From the NCBI GenBank assembly GCA_015232365.1, contig JADFZU010000029.1:1-36406 (forward strand): a DNA stretch of 36,406 bases. Direction: 5' to 3'. Numbering within the stretch: position 1 is the stretch's first letter; each line of letters opens with the position of its first letter. Position numbers and translations under genes: made by a program. Below the pieces are notes generated by a model. That model made no database searches, was not told the origin of the DNA, and saw only the letters and a program-made list of their open reading frames with translations. The DNA is from Magnetococcales bacterium. Its GTDB lineage: Bacteria; Pseudomonadota; Magnetococcia; Magnetococcales; JADFYX01. Below are positions 12,041 through 21,331 of the stretch, in pieces.

Positions 12041-12114
12041 GGGGCACCGTCCCATTCCCAGACCCATACTATTAAATAAAAACTATTATGGAGGTTTGGG
12101 GGCAAAGCCCCCAT
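12041..12114. repeat. Composite intergenic repeat after glyA
   Basis: A first module (GGGGCAC, then CCCATTCCCAGACCC), an A/T-rich spacer and a second module, GGTTTGGGGGCAAAGCCCCCAT, follow the glyA stop. The last is a perfect 6-bp GGGGGC/GCCCCC hairpin with an AAA loop at 98-112 of this kilobase. The same two-module layout recurs at 30073-30207. It may act as a 3'-end structure between glyA and ribD. Confidence 0.6.
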
Positions 12115-13380
12115 TTACATATTTGGATAGATTGGAAATCTCTTGCATAAAGCTTTAGTCTCAGCTAAAACCTCTGCCTCTATTTTTGCATCACCACCAG
12201 TTGATACTGTATCAACAATTCTTACAATCATCCGCCCTACCTGACGAAACGCCTCTTCATCAAAACCTCGTGAGGTGGCTGCAGGAGTTCCCAATCTAAT
12301 ACCTGATGTGATAAAAGGGCTACGTGGGTCGTTGGGTATAGCGTTTTTATTACAGGTCAGACCGGCTCTCTCCAACGCCTGTTCCGTATCTTTCCCAGTA
12401 ATATCCCTTGAGGTTAAATCTACCAGCATCAGATGGTTGTCTGTACCGCCAGAGACAATCCTCAAGCCCCCGGCAACCAGAACCTCTGCCAGAGCAACTG
12501 CATTTTTTCGTACCTGCTGGGTATAAACCTTGAACTCTGGCAGTAAAGCCTCCCGAAAGGCTACAGCCTTGGCAGCAATTACATGCTCTAAGGGTCCGCC
12601 TTGAATACCGGGGAAGATTTTTGAGTTGATTTTTTTAGCCAGCTCCTCGCTATTGGTCAAAATCATTCCACCTCTTGGACCACGCAGGGTTTTATGGGTG
12701 GTGGTAGTGACAATATCGGCATATGGAAATGGGCTTGGATGTTCACCTGTAGCAACCAGCCCGGCAAAATGGGCCATATCAACCACTAAAACCGCACCAA
12801 CCTCATCACAAATCTTCCTGAACCTTGGGAAATCTATAATACGGCTATATGCAGAGGCTCCAGCAACAATGATTTGCGGTTTATGCTCACGGGCCAACGC
12901 CTCAACTTGATCATAATCAATCCGTTCGGTTTTTGGGTCCAGACCATACTGCACAGCCTGAAATACCTGCCCGGAGAAGTTTGGTTTGGAACCGTGGGTC
13001 AGATGACCGCCATCAGCCAGGGACATCCCGAGAATCATATCACCAGCTTTTGCTACCGCCAGATAGGCAGCCATATTAGCCTGGGAGCCTGAGTGAGGCT
13101 GAACATTTGCATATTCACAACCAAACAGCTTTTTTGCCCTCTCTATCGCCAGAGACTCAGTTTGATCTACAAATTCACAGCCGCCATAGTAGCGTTTGTT
13201 GGGGTAGCCTTCGGCATATTTATTTGTTAGCACACTACCTTGAGCCTCTAAAACCGCCCTACTAACTATATTTTCCGAGGCAATCAACTCAATTTGACTT
13301 TTCTGCCGCCCTAACTCAGCCTGAATTGAGTTATAGACTTCCGGGTCAGATGTTTGAAGATCCGTAGTAAAATCGGACAT
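12115..13380 (-). CDS. glyA: Serine hydroxymethyltransferase
   Basis: GlyA is the PLP enzyme that converts serine and tetrahydrofolate to glycine and methylene-THF, the main one-carbon source. The 421 residues are complete: [48 protein letters not shown], and the PLP lysine in [14 protein letters not shown]. The ATG has GAAGGA about 9 nt upstream. It lies between rpiB and ribD on the same strand. A composite palindromic repeat begins right at its 3' end. Confidence 0.97.
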   Translation of the reverse strand: MSDFTTDLQTSDPEVYNSIQAELGRQKSQIELIASENIVSRAVLEAQGSVLTNKYAEGYPNKRYYGGCEFVDQTESLAIERAKKLFGCEYANVQPHSGSQANMAAYLAVAKAGDMILGMSLADGGHLTHGSKPNFSGQVFQAVQYGLDPKTERIDYDQVEALAREHKPQIIVAGASAYSRIIDFPRFRKICDEVGAVLVVDMAHFAGLVATGEHPSPFPYADIVTTTTHKTLRGPRGGMILTNSEELAKKINSKIFPGIQGGPLEHVIAAKAVAFREALLPEFKVYTQQVRKNAVALAEVLVAGGLRIVSGGTDNHLMLVDLTSRDITGKDTEQALERAGLTCNKNAIPNDPRSPFITSGIRLGTPAATSRGFDEEAFRQVGRMIVRIVDTVSTGGDAKIEAEVLAETKALCKRFPIYPNM

Positions 13381-13447
13381 AAAATATCCTTCATAAAAAA
13401 AGTAAAAAAATTGTTACAGGGGTTTAGCCCAGGTACTACTGTAAAAA

Positions 13448-13885
13448 CTATAACCTACTCTCAATCTTATCCAAACGCCGCTGATGCCGGTCACCTTCAA
13501 ACTCCGTATCCAGCCAGACATCGACAATACCCAGAGCCACCGCAGGTCCGGTACTCCTTGCACCGAGAATCAACACATTGGCATTATTATGCTGCCGGGA
13601 GAGACGGGCAGTATACTCATCATGACAGAGTGCACCACGAATACCGTTAAAACGGTTAGCCGCAATAGACATACCCAAGCCGGTACCACAGAGGAGAATA
13701 CCTTTATCTGCCTCTCCAGCCAATAGAGCACGACAAAGTTTCTGAGCATATTCAGGATAATCTACCGACTCAGGACCATCAACCCCAAGATTAACAATCT
13801 GGCAACCACCCCTGCTCTGCAAATGTTTAATGATTTCATCTTTTAAAGCAAATGCTCCGTGATCACCAGCAAGTAAAATTTTCAT
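13448..13885 (-). CDS. rpiB: Ribose-5-phosphate isomerase B
   Basis: RpiB interconverts ribose-5-phosphate and ribulose-5-phosphate. The 145-residue frame shows the RpiB/LacAB fold: the start MKILLAGDHGAFALKDEI, VDYPEYAQKLC, the active-site Cys in GILLCGTGLGMSIAANR, and the substrate-binding HDEYTARLSRQHN. The neighbouring riboflavin genes use ribulose-5-phosphate, which may explain the linkage. It is about 67 bp upstream of glyA and likely co-transcribed. Confidence 0.95.
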   Translation of the reverse strand: MKILLAGDHGAFALKDEIIKHLQSRGGCQIVNLGVDGPESVDYPEYAQKLCRALLAGEADKGILLCGTGLGMSIAANRFNGIRGALCHDEYTARLSRQHNNANVLILGARSTGPAVALGIVDVWLDTEFEGDRHQRRLDKIESRL

Positions 13886-13915
13886 CTATTCCCACTCCTC
13901 GCCCAAATATTCTGG

Positions 13916-14455
13916 CTATGACCTTCCGTACTTCTCTCTAGCCATTTTCATCCGTTTCATCCGGCGAAACCTGGCCAACTCAACAAATTTATAGGTGGTC
14001 CAATAGCCGACAACTGCTGCTAACGGAGCAAGAATTGTCGCTCCAAATAAAATTGGCACAATAATGTTGCTCATATCGCTGAAAAGAGCATCTAAACTAA
14101 GCCCTTCAAAAGATTTTTCCACCTTACTATCTAGAGTGACTCCAAACAGATTCATCATCCAACTACCAAGCTTATGGTCTGCCAGGAAAAAGATCGGGAA
14201 GGTGGCAGGGTTCCCAATAAGGCTGCCGATCCAGGCCGCTAGCTTGGAGCCGCCAAAAACAATACACATTATAGTGCAGAGAATTAAATGAAAACCTAAA
14301 AACGGCGTAAATGAGACAAAAATACCCCAGGCTACACCTAGAGCAATTGCATTAGAGTCTTCCGCCAATCGATGCAGGCGAATTAAATGGTAACGAAAGA
14401 AATGTTTTAATGCCCGTTTTTTTCGTTCCGGTGCTGTTTGCTGCAAATCTGCCAC
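13916..14455 (-). CDS. DUF2062 membrane protein
   Basis: A 179-residue integral membrane protein of the DUF2062 family, whose function is not established. A basic N-terminus is followed by ALGVAWGIFVSFTPFLGFH, the family motif GNPATFPIFF, two or three further hydrophobic segments (SNIIVPILFGATILAPLAAVV) and a strongly basic cytoplasmic tail. The start is GTG at 14455, with AGAGG 7 nt upstream. It follows lapB at 48 bp and may belong to the same transcript; a role in envelope biogenesis is only suggested by that position. Confidence 0.85.
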   Translation of the reverse strand: MADLQQTAPERKKRALKHFFRYHLIRLHRLAEDSNAIALGVAWGIFVSFTPFLGFHLILCTIMCIVFGGSKLAAWIGSLIGNPATFPIFFLADHKLGSWMMNLFGVTLDSKVEKSFEGLSLDALFSDMSNIIVPILFGATILAPLAAVVGYWTTYKFVELARFRRMKRMKMAREKYGRS

Positions 14456-14503
14456 AAATAACCTCTTTATGCCGGATGTAACATGATTTGTCCGAGTCTA
14501 TCT

Positions 14504-15694
14504 CTATAGCGGCTCCATAGTATCCCAATGATGGCACTGGGGACACTGCCAGTATATATCCTGAGCTTTAAAACCACACTGGGAACACTGAAAAATCGGC
14601 TGCCGTGATAGTTGATGATCCAAACAGCGTTCGGCCACACCAACCGCATCTTGCCAACGATTCCTACGGCTTAACATTAAAATCAACTGCCTTGCCAACC
14701 CAACCGCACCTGGATGCTGCTGGACGCCATTTTTCAAAATTTCAATCGCCTCATCAATCCGCCCTTTCTCCTCTAGATGCCTGCTCCAGAGAATGATCAG
14801 CCGGGTTGATGCTGACGGTGTATTTACCGCTTTGACCATTAATTTTTCAAACCCACGCAAATCTTCCTGATCGGTATACGCTTTTAATAGAGAATCTACC
14901 ATTAAAAAAAAGTGGCTCGGCCGAGTTTTTTGCGGAGTTGAAAAACTGCTAATAGCAGCACCGATCCGGCCTTGATGTAGTTGAGCTTCACCAAGAAGGC
15001 GATAACCCTCTACACAGCCAGGAAAAATTCGTACTGCACTACGAAAGCGGTCAATAGCCGACTCCTCATCCTCAGGCGCCCCCCCACTCATCTGCTCCTG
15101 GCCGATACGCAGCAGAAGATGTGCCTCACGCCTTGGGTCAGGGGAGCCTGTAACCCGCTTATAACGCTGCAAAACCTGGAGAGCCAGATCCCATTTTCCC
15201 TCACTTTCATGGAGCATCAATAGGCTGGATAGGGTCTTGGCGTGGTTAGGGTCAACACTTAATACCAACCGGCAAGCCTCAACCGCCCGGTCGACAAAAC
15301 CGCCCTGACGATAATCTTCTGCCAACGCATATAGTGCCGATGTCCGGTGTACCGCAGAGAGCGTCGGCCGGGCTATAATATTTTGATGAATCCGAATCGC
15401 CCGCCCCACCTCACCACGGGAGCGGAAAAGGTTGCCTAAAGAGAGGTGGATTTCAACGGTTTCCGAATTGATTCTAACGACCTTGATAAACTCTTCTATA
15501 GCTTTGTCCTGCTCGTCAGAGAGCAGATAGTTCAACCCTTTGTAGTAGAAGGCCGACTCACGATGCTTCTCCAGCTTTTCATGATAGCGGGACTCTGCAT
15601 CACGCCCCAACCGATAGGCAGCACGGAAGATTACCGCACTTACCGTAACAGCTAAAGCCGACCAGCCAATCAGGTGGGGGAGATCAATAGCCAT
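14504..15694 (-). CDS. lapB: Lipopolysaccharide assembly protein B
   Basis: LapB (YciM) is an inner-membrane-anchored TPR protein that, in E. coli, controls LPS amount by regulating LpxC proteolysis by FtsH. The 396 residues begin with one membrane helix (LIGWSALAVTVSAVIFRAAY), followed by many TPR repeats, and end with a rubredoxin-like metal site: C370/C373 (CSQC) and C384/C387 (CPQC). It directly follows lapA (3 bp gap), the conserved lapAB pair. No essential motif is missing. Confidence 0.95.
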   Translation of the reverse strand: MAIDLPHLIGWSALAVTVSAVIFRAAYRLGRDAESRYHEKLEKHRESAFYYKGLNYLLSDEQDKAIEEFIKVVRINSETVEIHLSLGNLFRSRGEVGRAIRIHQNIIARPTLSAVHRTSALYALAEDYRQGGFVDRAVEACRLVLSVDPNHAKTLSSLLMLHESEGKWDLALQVLQRYKRVTGSPDPRREAHLLLRIGQEQMSGGAPEDEESAIDRFRSAVRIFPGCVEGYRLLGEAQLHQGRIGAAISSFSTPQKTRPSHFFLMVDSLLKAYTDQEDLRGFEKLMVKAVNTPSASTRLIILWSRHLEEKGRIDEAIEILKNGVQQHPGAVGLARQLILMLSRRNRWQDAVGVAERCLDHQLSRQPIFQCSQCGFKAQDIYWQCPQCHHWDTMEPL

Positions 15695-15697
15695 TTT

Positions 15698-16006
15698 TTA
15701 TAAAAGTTGGGTATCACTATCCAGAGGAAGATTACGCAAGTTGGTCAACTCCTCAGCCAGATCACGGTTTTTCTGCCGCATCTCGTCCATACGTCGGCGA
15801 TATTTCATCTTTTTAAACCAAGCGGAAATAATACCGAGAAAAAAACCGATAAACATAGGCACAAAAGTGACAACAAACAGCGGAACACCGGAAATGACCA
15901 GACCACCAGGGAAGCTGACATCAACCTCATTCTGGTTGGAGAGGGCAAACAGAACTGCAGCGGCTGTTAGAAAAAAAATAAAAAATATGTTTAACAGTCC
16001 AGACAT
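15698..16006 (-). CDS. lapA: Lipopolysaccharide assembly protein A (DUF1049)
   Basis: LapA is a small inner-membrane partner of LapB. The 102 residues have two hydrophobic helices (NIFFIFFLTAAAVLFAL and LFVVTFVPMFIGFFLGIIS), then a basic K/R-rich coiled coil. The motif ALSNQNEVDVSF after helix 1 is typical. The ATG at 16006 has only a weak ribosome-binding site. It lies about 255 bp beyond ihfB, separated by repeats and hairpins, so it may have its own promoter. Confidence 0.92.
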   Translation of the reverse strand: MSGLLNIFFIFFLTAAAVLFALSNQNEVDVSFPGGLVISGVPLFVVTFVPMFIGFFLGIISAWFKKMKYRRRMDEMRQKNRDLAEELTNLRNLPLDSDTQLL

Positions 16007-16072
16007 ATGGCAACTCGTAGATACGCAGGATTTTGATGTCGGGAGGCTACGCAGACTGCCTGTTTGGGACTC

Positions 16073-16126
16073 TTTGGGCGTTGCCCCAAACCCAATTTTG
16101 AATTGGAATGCCCCCTTCCCAACTCC
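16073..16126. repeat. Composite intergenic repeat upstream of lapA (inverted)
   Basis: On the reverse strand this region carries GGGTTTGGGGCAACGCCC and a GGGGGCATTCC-type module. It is an inverted, diverged member of the family at 12041 and 30073. A small hairpin, CCAATT/AATTGG, lies between the modules. It sits in the 254-bp ihfB-lapA gap, which holds no gene. Confidence 0.5.
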
Positions 16127-16201
16127 ATCTCATTAACTAAAATGTTATGAGATGACCGGTGGAGGATAAGACTGCTTGAACTGGGCTTGGTTTTGCTGCT
16201 G

Positions 16202-16246
16202 CCCATTAACTCCAGTGGAGAGGCGATCTCCCTTGGAGTTAATGGG
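16202..16246. terminator. Long hairpin just downstream of ihfB
   Basis: A perfect 13-bp stem (CCCATTAACTCCA / TGGAGTTAATGGG) encloses a second stem (GGAGA / TCTCC). It starts 15 bp past the ihfB stop. There is no T run on the minus strand, so it may be an mRNA 3'-end stabiliser rather than a classical terminator. Confidence 0.45.
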
Positions 16247-16260
16247 TGAAAATTCTACTC

Positions 16261-16536
16261 TTAGCTGTCAACCCGTTCCCGCAGCTCTTTACCAGCTTTA
16301 AAAAACATTACCCGTTTGGCATCAACCATAACCTGATCACCAGTCTTTGGGTTCCGTCCTTCACGGGAACGACGCTCTTTTAAGCCAAAACTGCCAAAAC
16401 CACGTAGCTCGACACGGCGACCCTGCTCCAAAGAGACGCTAATCTCTTCGAAAACTGTGTTTACTACTGTCTCCGCATCTTTTCTGGAAAGATTCTTTTG
16501 ACGGGAAAGAGCATTTATCAACGCTGATTTAGTCAT
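16261..16536 (-). CDS. ihfB: Integration host factor beta subunit
   Basis: IhfB pairs with IhfA to bend DNA sharply in transcription, replication and recombination. The 91-residue HU/IHF protein begins MTKSALINALS. It has the DNA-contact arm with RGFGSFGLKERRSREGRNPKTG, including the intercalating proline region NPKTG. Its similarity to E. coli IhfB (the MTKS start and the VELRGFGSF segment), and its place after rpsA, distinguish it from HU. A strong hairpin separates it from rpsA. Confidence 0.95.
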   Translation of the reverse strand: MTKSALINALSRQKNLSRKDAETVVNTVFEEISVSLEQGRRVELRGFGSFGLKERRSREGRNPKTGDQVMVDAKRVMFFKAGKELRERVDS

Positions 16537-16555
16537 ATCATCAACCTCTGTAGTT

Positions 16556-16605
16556 TATAAAAAGTGCCTGTTGGGCCGGACGGCTTGAAACTACCCGGCC
16601 CAACA
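16556..16605 (-). terminator. Terminator between rpsA and ihfB
   Basis: On the minus strand an 11-bp stem (TGTTGGGCCGG / CCGGCCCAACA) is followed by GGCAC and five T, 18 bp beyond the rpsA stop. It should end or attenuate the pheA-rpsA transcript before ihfB. Confidence 0.75.
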
Positions 16606-16622
16606 TGTAAATTTTCCAATTA

Positions 16623-18341
16623 TCAGTTTTCAGCTTTTTTCTCAAAGGCCTTACTCAAAGCTTCACTAAGACTGCTAATACCGCCAACATCCTCATTGTC
16701 GGCAGCGTACTCTTTAAGTGTCTGCTTCTCTTCAGCCATGTTCAACGCCTTGATAGAGACAGTTACCTTACGCTTTTGACGATCAATAGCGGTAATAACA
16801 ACCTCAACTTCAGAGCCTATGGATAGAGAGTTTCCTTCAGGATCTTCACGTGAGAACTCCTGCTTACGCAGCAGAGCGTCAACATGATCGGAGAGAGTTA
16901 TCATAAATCCGGTTCCAGCAGCCTCTTTAACTGTGCCGACAACCTTTGTCCCTTTAGGGTTGGCATCAACCCAGACACTCCATTCATCTGTATTGGCCTG
17001 CTTCAGACCCAAAGAGATACGCTCTTTTTCTGGATCAAGGGAGAGAACAACCGCCTCAACAGTGGTTCCACGTTGAAACTCTTTCAGTGCCTCATCACCA
17101 GCAGCAGAATCCCAACTTACGTCAGAAAGGTGTACCAGACCATCGATATCACCCTCAAGGCCGATAAACAGACCAAATTCGGTGATATTTTTAATCTCGC
17201 CGGTAACAGAAGTGCCAACAGGATTATTATCAGCAAACGCCTGCCAAGGGTTCTCCATACACTGTTTCAGACCCAAGGAGATCCGTCTACGATCACCATC
17301 AACATCCAGAACCATGACCTCAACCTCTTGGCCAACCTCTAGAAGTTTCGACGGATGGACATTTTTCTTGGTCCAAGCCAACTCTGAAACATGGGCCAGA
17401 CCCTCAACACCTGACTCCATCTCAACAAAAGCGCCATAATCGGTAATATTTGTAACATGACCACGGAACTTGGCTCCAGAAGGATATTTGGCACCAATGC
17501 CTTCCCATGGATCGGTCTGTAGCTGTTTAATACCAAGTGAGATCCGCTGAGTATCAGCGTTGAACTTTATAACCTGAACCGAAACAGTATCGCCAACAGT
17601 GACCACGCTGCTTGGATGTTTTACCCGCTTCCAGGACATGTCGGTGATATGGAGAAGGCCGTCAAGACCGCCCAAATCAACAAACGCACCGTAATCGGTG
17701 ATGTTTTTAACGATACCATCAAGAATCATACCCTCATGGAGAGTCTCTAGAAGAGCTGAACGAGCACTCTCACGCTGCTTCTCGATGACGGCACGACGGG
17801 AGACAACAATGTTGCCACGACGACGGTCCATTTTAAGAATATCAAAAGGCTGGTTCTCTTCCTGCAAACGAATAATATCGTGAACCGGACGCACATCTAC
17901 CTGAGAACCGGGCAAGAATGCCGACAAGGTGTTAAGATCAACTGTGTAACCACCTTTAACCTTGCCGAGAATCCGGCCATGGACAATAAGTTTGTCTTCG
18001 AAGGCTTTCTCCAGGTTAACCCAGGCCTCTTCACGTTTTGCTTTTTCACGGGATAGTACTGCAAGACCTTGATCATCTTCACAACGCTCAACAAAAACAT
18101 CAATTGAGTCGCCAACGTCGACAGATAAGTTACCATCGCTATCGAGAAATTCCCGAACCGTCAAACGGCCCTCGGACTTCAACCCAACATCAATTATAAA
18201 CTCTTCGCCCTCACGCTGAATAATCTTGCCTGCAACTACCTGCCCCTCTTTTCCCACGCCTTTGCTAAAAGACTCTTCCAAGAGAGCACTAAAATCCTCA
18301 TCCGCAATTTCTGAGTCGTCTACCTGAATATCAACAGCCAC
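16623..18341 (-). CDS. rpsA: 30S ribosomal protein S1
   Basis: S1 unfolds and docks mRNA on the 30S subunit. The 572 residues contain six S1 OB-fold repeats, beginning roughly at 33, 116, 203, 289, 376 and 463. Repeats 3-5 are the best conserved ([38 protein letters not shown]). The start is GTG at 18341, with GAAGGTGA about 7 nt upstream. It follows cmk on the same strand after 53 bp, the widespread cmk-rpsA pair. The gap contains a small hairpin that may belong to a leader. Confidence 0.97.
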   Translation of the reverse strand: MAVDIQVDDSEIADEDFSALLEESFSKGVGKEGQVVAGKIIQREGEEFIIDVGLKSEGRLTVREFLDSDGNLSVDVGDSIDVFVERCEDDQGLAVLSREKAKREEAWVNLEKAFEDKLIVHGRILGKVKGGYTVDLNTLSAFLPGSQVDVRPVHDIIRLQEENQPFDILKMDRRRGNIVVSRRAVIEKQRESARSALLETLHEGMILDGIVKNITDYGAFVDLGGLDGLLHITDMSWKRVKHPSSVVTVGDTVSVQVIKFNADTQRISLGIKQLQTDPWEGIGAKYPSGAKFRGHVTNITDYGAFVEMESGVEGLAHVSELAWTKKNVHPSKLLEVGQEVEVMVLDVDGDRRRISLGLKQCMENPWQAFADNNPVGTSVTGEIKNITEFGLFIGLEGDIDGLVHLSDVSWDSAAGDEALKEFQRGTTVEAVVLSLDPEKERISLGLKQANTDEWSVWVDANPKGTKVVGTVKEAAGTGFMITLSDHVDALLRKQEFSREDPEGNSLSIGSEVEVVITAIDRQKRKVTVSIKALNMAEEKQTLKEYAADNEDVGGISSLSEALSKAFEKKAEN

Positions 18342-18363
18342 TGTTTGTTCACCTTCGGTTGTA

Positions 18364-18389
18364 GGTAACTATTATTAAAGTAAGTTACC
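18364..18389 (-). promoter_or_regulatory. Hairpin in the cmk-rpsA gap (possible rpsA leader)
   Basis: The inverted repeat GGTAACT / AGTTACC with a 12-nt loop lies 22 bp upstream of the rpsA start codon. In enterobacteria S1 represses its own translation through leader structure. A similar role here is inference only. Confidence 0.3.
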
Positions 18390-18394
18390 AATTG

Positions 18395-19108
18395 TTATCG
18401 GGGCTTATTCCCCACCATCTTATCTACCATTTTAGCAACGCAATCTATGCTTTGATCCAGTGTTAATCTTGTAGTATCAACATGTTGAGCATCAGCAGCA
18501 GCGGCTAGAGGAGCATGGGTGCGACCTGCATCCCGTGCATCACGCCTCGCTATCATATCGCGAATCTTTTGAAAACTAACAGTTTCTCCCTTACCTTGCA
18601 ACTCCAAAGCACGCCGTTTTGCCCTTTCTTCCAAACTTGCGGTTAAAAATACCTTGAGATCAGCATCGGGCCAGACCACAGTACCGGTATCACGGCCATC
18701 TAGAATAATATTTTTATCACCACCATAATGGCGTTGAAAGGTCAGGAGGGCTGCCCTTACCTGTGGTACGGCAGCGACATGGGACGCCTTACGCCCAACC
18801 TGCTCTTCCCGCAGGGCATCGCTAACGTCCTCTCCAGCTAAAAAGCCTCGAAAACCTACCCCTTCTACCTGCCGGAACTCAAAGGGCATGCTGGCAGCCA
18901 GCTCCCCAAGCTCCTGGTCAGATTCAATATTTTTTTGCAGAGATAGCAGAGCCACAGCACGGTATATGGAGCCGGTATCCAGATAGCTAAAAGCAAATCT
19001 GCTGGCTACAGCCCTACATACCGCCCCTTTTCCGGCCCCGGCAGGGCCATCTACCGCCACCACAAAACGGTCTCCTTTGACTATCTGCTCTGACAATGCA
19101 CCACTCAC
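18395..19108 (-). CDS. cmk: Cytidylate kinase
   Basis: Cmk phosphorylates CMP and dCMP. The 237-residue P-loop kinase has VAVDGPAGAGKGAVCRAVA at about 17-35, then YLDTGSIYRAVAL, DGRDTGTVVWPDADLKVFLTA and the lid arginines RRALELQGKGE, RDARDAGR. The start is GTG at 19108, which overlaps the aroA stop by 4 bp (GTGA), indicating coupled translation. About 15 residues precede the family's usual first strand. The aroA-cmk-rpsA order is widely conserved. Confidence 0.95.
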   Translation of the reverse strand: MSGALSEQIVKGDRFVVAVDGPAGAGKGAVCRAVASRFAFSYLDTGSIYRAVALLSLQKNIESDQELGELAASMPFEFRQVEGVGFRGFLAGEDVSDALREEQVGRKASHVAAVPQVRAALLTFQRHYGGDKNIILDGRDTGTVVWPDADLKVFLTASLEERAKRRALELQGKGETVSFQKIRDMIARRDARDAGRTHAPLAAAADAQHVDTTRLTLDQSIDCVAKMVDKMVGNKPR

Positions 19109-20427
19109 GCTCCATCCCCCCAGACAATATCTGCCCCGATTCCTGCCATCAACTCTACAAACCCTGGAAAAGAGGTGTTTATATTTTCACAGCCCAAAAT
19201 TTTAACCGGCTTCTGACTAACAAGACCTGCCACCGCAAGACTCATAGCAATCCTGTGGTCAGAATGGGACTCCACTTCAGCACCTCCAGGCAGCTCAACA
19301 CCCAGACCGATGATCCTCACTCCGTCAGCCAGCTCTTCCAACTCAACCCCCAGACGACTCAACCCCTCAACCATAGCCGAAATCCGATCACTCTCCTTAA
19401 CTCTAAGCTCTTCGGCCCCGGCAAGAATAGTCTCCCCAACAGCCAGAGCTGCAGCAACAAAAAATACCGGGAACTCATCAATGGCCCTTGGAACCACCTC
19501 AATAGGAACCGTAATGCCATGGAGTTGAGAGTGGCGCACCCTAAGGTCGGCAACCGGCTCTCCACCCTCCTCACGAACATTAAGCTGCTCAATATCCCCA
19601 CCCATCTGCAACAGAAGCTCCAGCAGCCCGGTTCTTGTCGGGTTGATGCCCACCCCCTCTAGTGTAAGATCAGAGCCGGGAACCAATAGAGCGGCAACCA
19701 TTGGAAAAGCGGCACTGGAGATATCTCCCGGAACAACTATTTTTTGCCCAACCATCTCCGGCCAGCCGTCTACGGTTACTGTCAGGCCATTACGCCGGAC
19801 ATCAGCACCAAAGGCCAGCAACATCCGCTCGGTGTGGTCACGGGAAAGTGCCGGTTCAGTAACTGATGTCTCCCCTGCGGTATTAAGACCAGCCAATAAA
19901 ATTGCTGTCTTCACCTGAGCTGAAGCCACCGGGCTTGTGTACTCAATGGGAATCAACTCCTGACCCTCGATCACCAGCGGAGCCAATCTGCCACCATCCC
20001 GGCCGGAGATTTTAGCCCCCATCCGCCGTAACGGATTAACCACCCGGCCCATGGGCCTGCCTCGAAGAGAGTCGTCTCCGCTCAAAACAGAAAAAAATGG
20101 CTGACTGGCTAAAAGCCCGGTCAACAGCCGCATTGCGGTCCCAGAGTTACCCATATCGAGAACATCATCCGGCTCCGCCAAGCCATCCAGACCGACCCCT
20201 TCAATACGGTACGCCCCCTCTTCCAGCCGTTCTATCTCTACCCCCATAGCCCGAAAAGCGGCAACAGTACGCTGGACATCCTCCCCCTCCAGAAGTTTTG
20301 TCACCATGGTCTCTCCCTCAGCCAGTGCACCAAAAATAATTGAGCGGTGGGAGATGGATTTATCACCAGGAGTGGCAATCCGGCCTTTGAGTGGTGAACC
20401 TGCTTTAGCTATTAGATCTTTAGACAC
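19105..20427 (-). CDS. aroA: EPSP synthase (class II-type motifs)
   Basis: AroA joins PEP to shikimate-3-phosphate in the shikimate pathway, the step inhibited by glyphosate. The 440-residue protein shows the four motifs used to define class II (CP4-like) enzymes: GDKS at 21-24, SAQVK at 170-174, RDHTE at 197-201 and NPTR at 263-266. The PEP/glyphosate loop is GNSGTAMRL (94-102), retaining Gly97 where CP4 has alanine. The start is GTG at 20427, overlapping the tyrA stop by one base (TAGTG). It sits between tyrA and cmk. Confidence 0.96.
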   Translation of the reverse strand: MSKDLIAKAGSPLKGRIATPGDKSISHRSIIFGALAEGETMVTKLLEGEDVQRTVAAFRAMGVEIERLEEGAYRIEGVGLDGLAEPDDVLDMGNSGTAMRLLTGLLASQPFFSVLSGDDSLRGRPMGRVVNPLRRMGAKISGRDGGRLAPLVIEGQELIPIEYTSPVASAQVKTAILLAGLNTAGETSVTEPALSRDHTERMLLAFGADVRRNGLTVTVDGWPEMVGQKIVVPGDISSAAFPMVAALLVPGSDLTLEGVGINPTRTGLLELLLQMGGDIEQLNVREEGGEPVADLRVRHSQLHGITVPIEVVPRAIDEFPVFFVAAALAVGETILAGAEELRVKESDRISAMVEGLSRLGVELEELADGVRIIGLGVELPGGAEVESHSDHRIAMSLAVAGLVSQKPVKILGCENINTSFPGFVELMAGIGADIVWGDGA

Positions 20428-21311
20428 TATTTTTTTCTCTCTTCGAGAACCCGTTCCCGAGTATGTTTGGAGCGGGCAAAAATACCATAGAGAGCATCTT
20501 CGTTGCCGGTCTCAATCTGAACGGAGAGTTTGTCCAGATCCTTACGAAAACGGTTGAGCATATCCAAAATCGCCTCCCGGTTGCTCAGACAGATATCCCG
20601 CCACATGGTGGGGTCAGAAGAGGCAATTCTGGTAAAATCACGGAAACCACCAGAGGCGTAGCGAAACACCTCAGCCCGAATATCATCTTCCAGGTCTGAC
20701 AGGGTATTGACAATATTATAGGCCATTAAATGGGGAAGATGGCTGGTTGCTGCTAAAACCCGGTCGTGATGGTGGGGGTCCATTACCTCCACCTTGGAAC
20801 CAGCAGCCTCCCAGACCAGACGGACCAACTCCAGAGCATCCTGCTGGCTGTTTTTGGTTGGGGTGACAACGGTGCGGCTCCCTTCAAACAGGGTGGAGAA
20901 TGATGAAGCAACCCCAGAGTGTTCAGTTCCAGCTACTGGATGGGAGCCGATAAAATGGACATCGTGGGGCATAAGAAGTTTTTCGCACTGCTCAACAATA
21001 TCCCCCTTAACACTCCCTGCATCGGTTATTACCGTTCCTGGATTAAGGCCGGGGATACAGTCTTCAAGTACCCGGGCAATTGAGCGCACCGGAGTAGCAA
21101 CCAATACCATGGTTGCCCCTTTGACCCCTTCAACCACGTCGATAGTTGCCCTGTCGATAACCCCCAACTCAATAGCGGTATCCAACGAGCGGCGAGAGCG
21201 GTTAACCCCGACAACCTCGCCTACCATATCACGCTCTTTTAAAGCCCGGGCCAAAGAGCCGCCAATAAGACCAACACCGATGATGGTTAACTGTTTGATG
21301 AAAAATGCCAT
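20427..21311 (-). CDS. tyrA: Prephenate/arogenate dehydrogenase
   Basis: This enzyme oxidatively decarboxylates prephenate (or arogenate) on the way to tyrosine. The 294 residues have a Rossmann start IIGVGLIGGSLARAL (10-24), the substrate-site SHPVAGTEHSGV and the ATSHLPHLMAYNI helix. After beta-2 the sequence is VVGVNRSRRS, with no acidic residue at the usual ribose-binding position, which suggests NADP rather than NAD preference (inference). There is no chorismate mutase or ACT domain. It follows pheA by 20 bp and is coupled to aroA. Confidence 0.93.
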   Translation of the reverse strand: MAFFIKQLTIIGVGLIGGSLARALKERDMVGEVVGVNRSRRSLDTAIELGVIDRATIDVVEGVKGATMVLVATPVRSIARVLEDCIPGLNPGTVITDAGSVKGDIVEQCEKLLMPHDVHFIGSHPVAGTEHSGVASSFSTLFEGSRTVVTPTKNSQQDALELVRLVWEAAGSKVEVMDPHHHDRVLAATSHLPHLMAYNIVNTLSDLEDDIRAEVFRYASGGFRDFTRIASSDPTMWRDICLSNREAILDMLNRFRKDLDKLSVQIETGNEDALYGIFARSKHTRERVLEERKK

Positions 21312-21331
21312 TAAAATTTCCTATTTGATTT

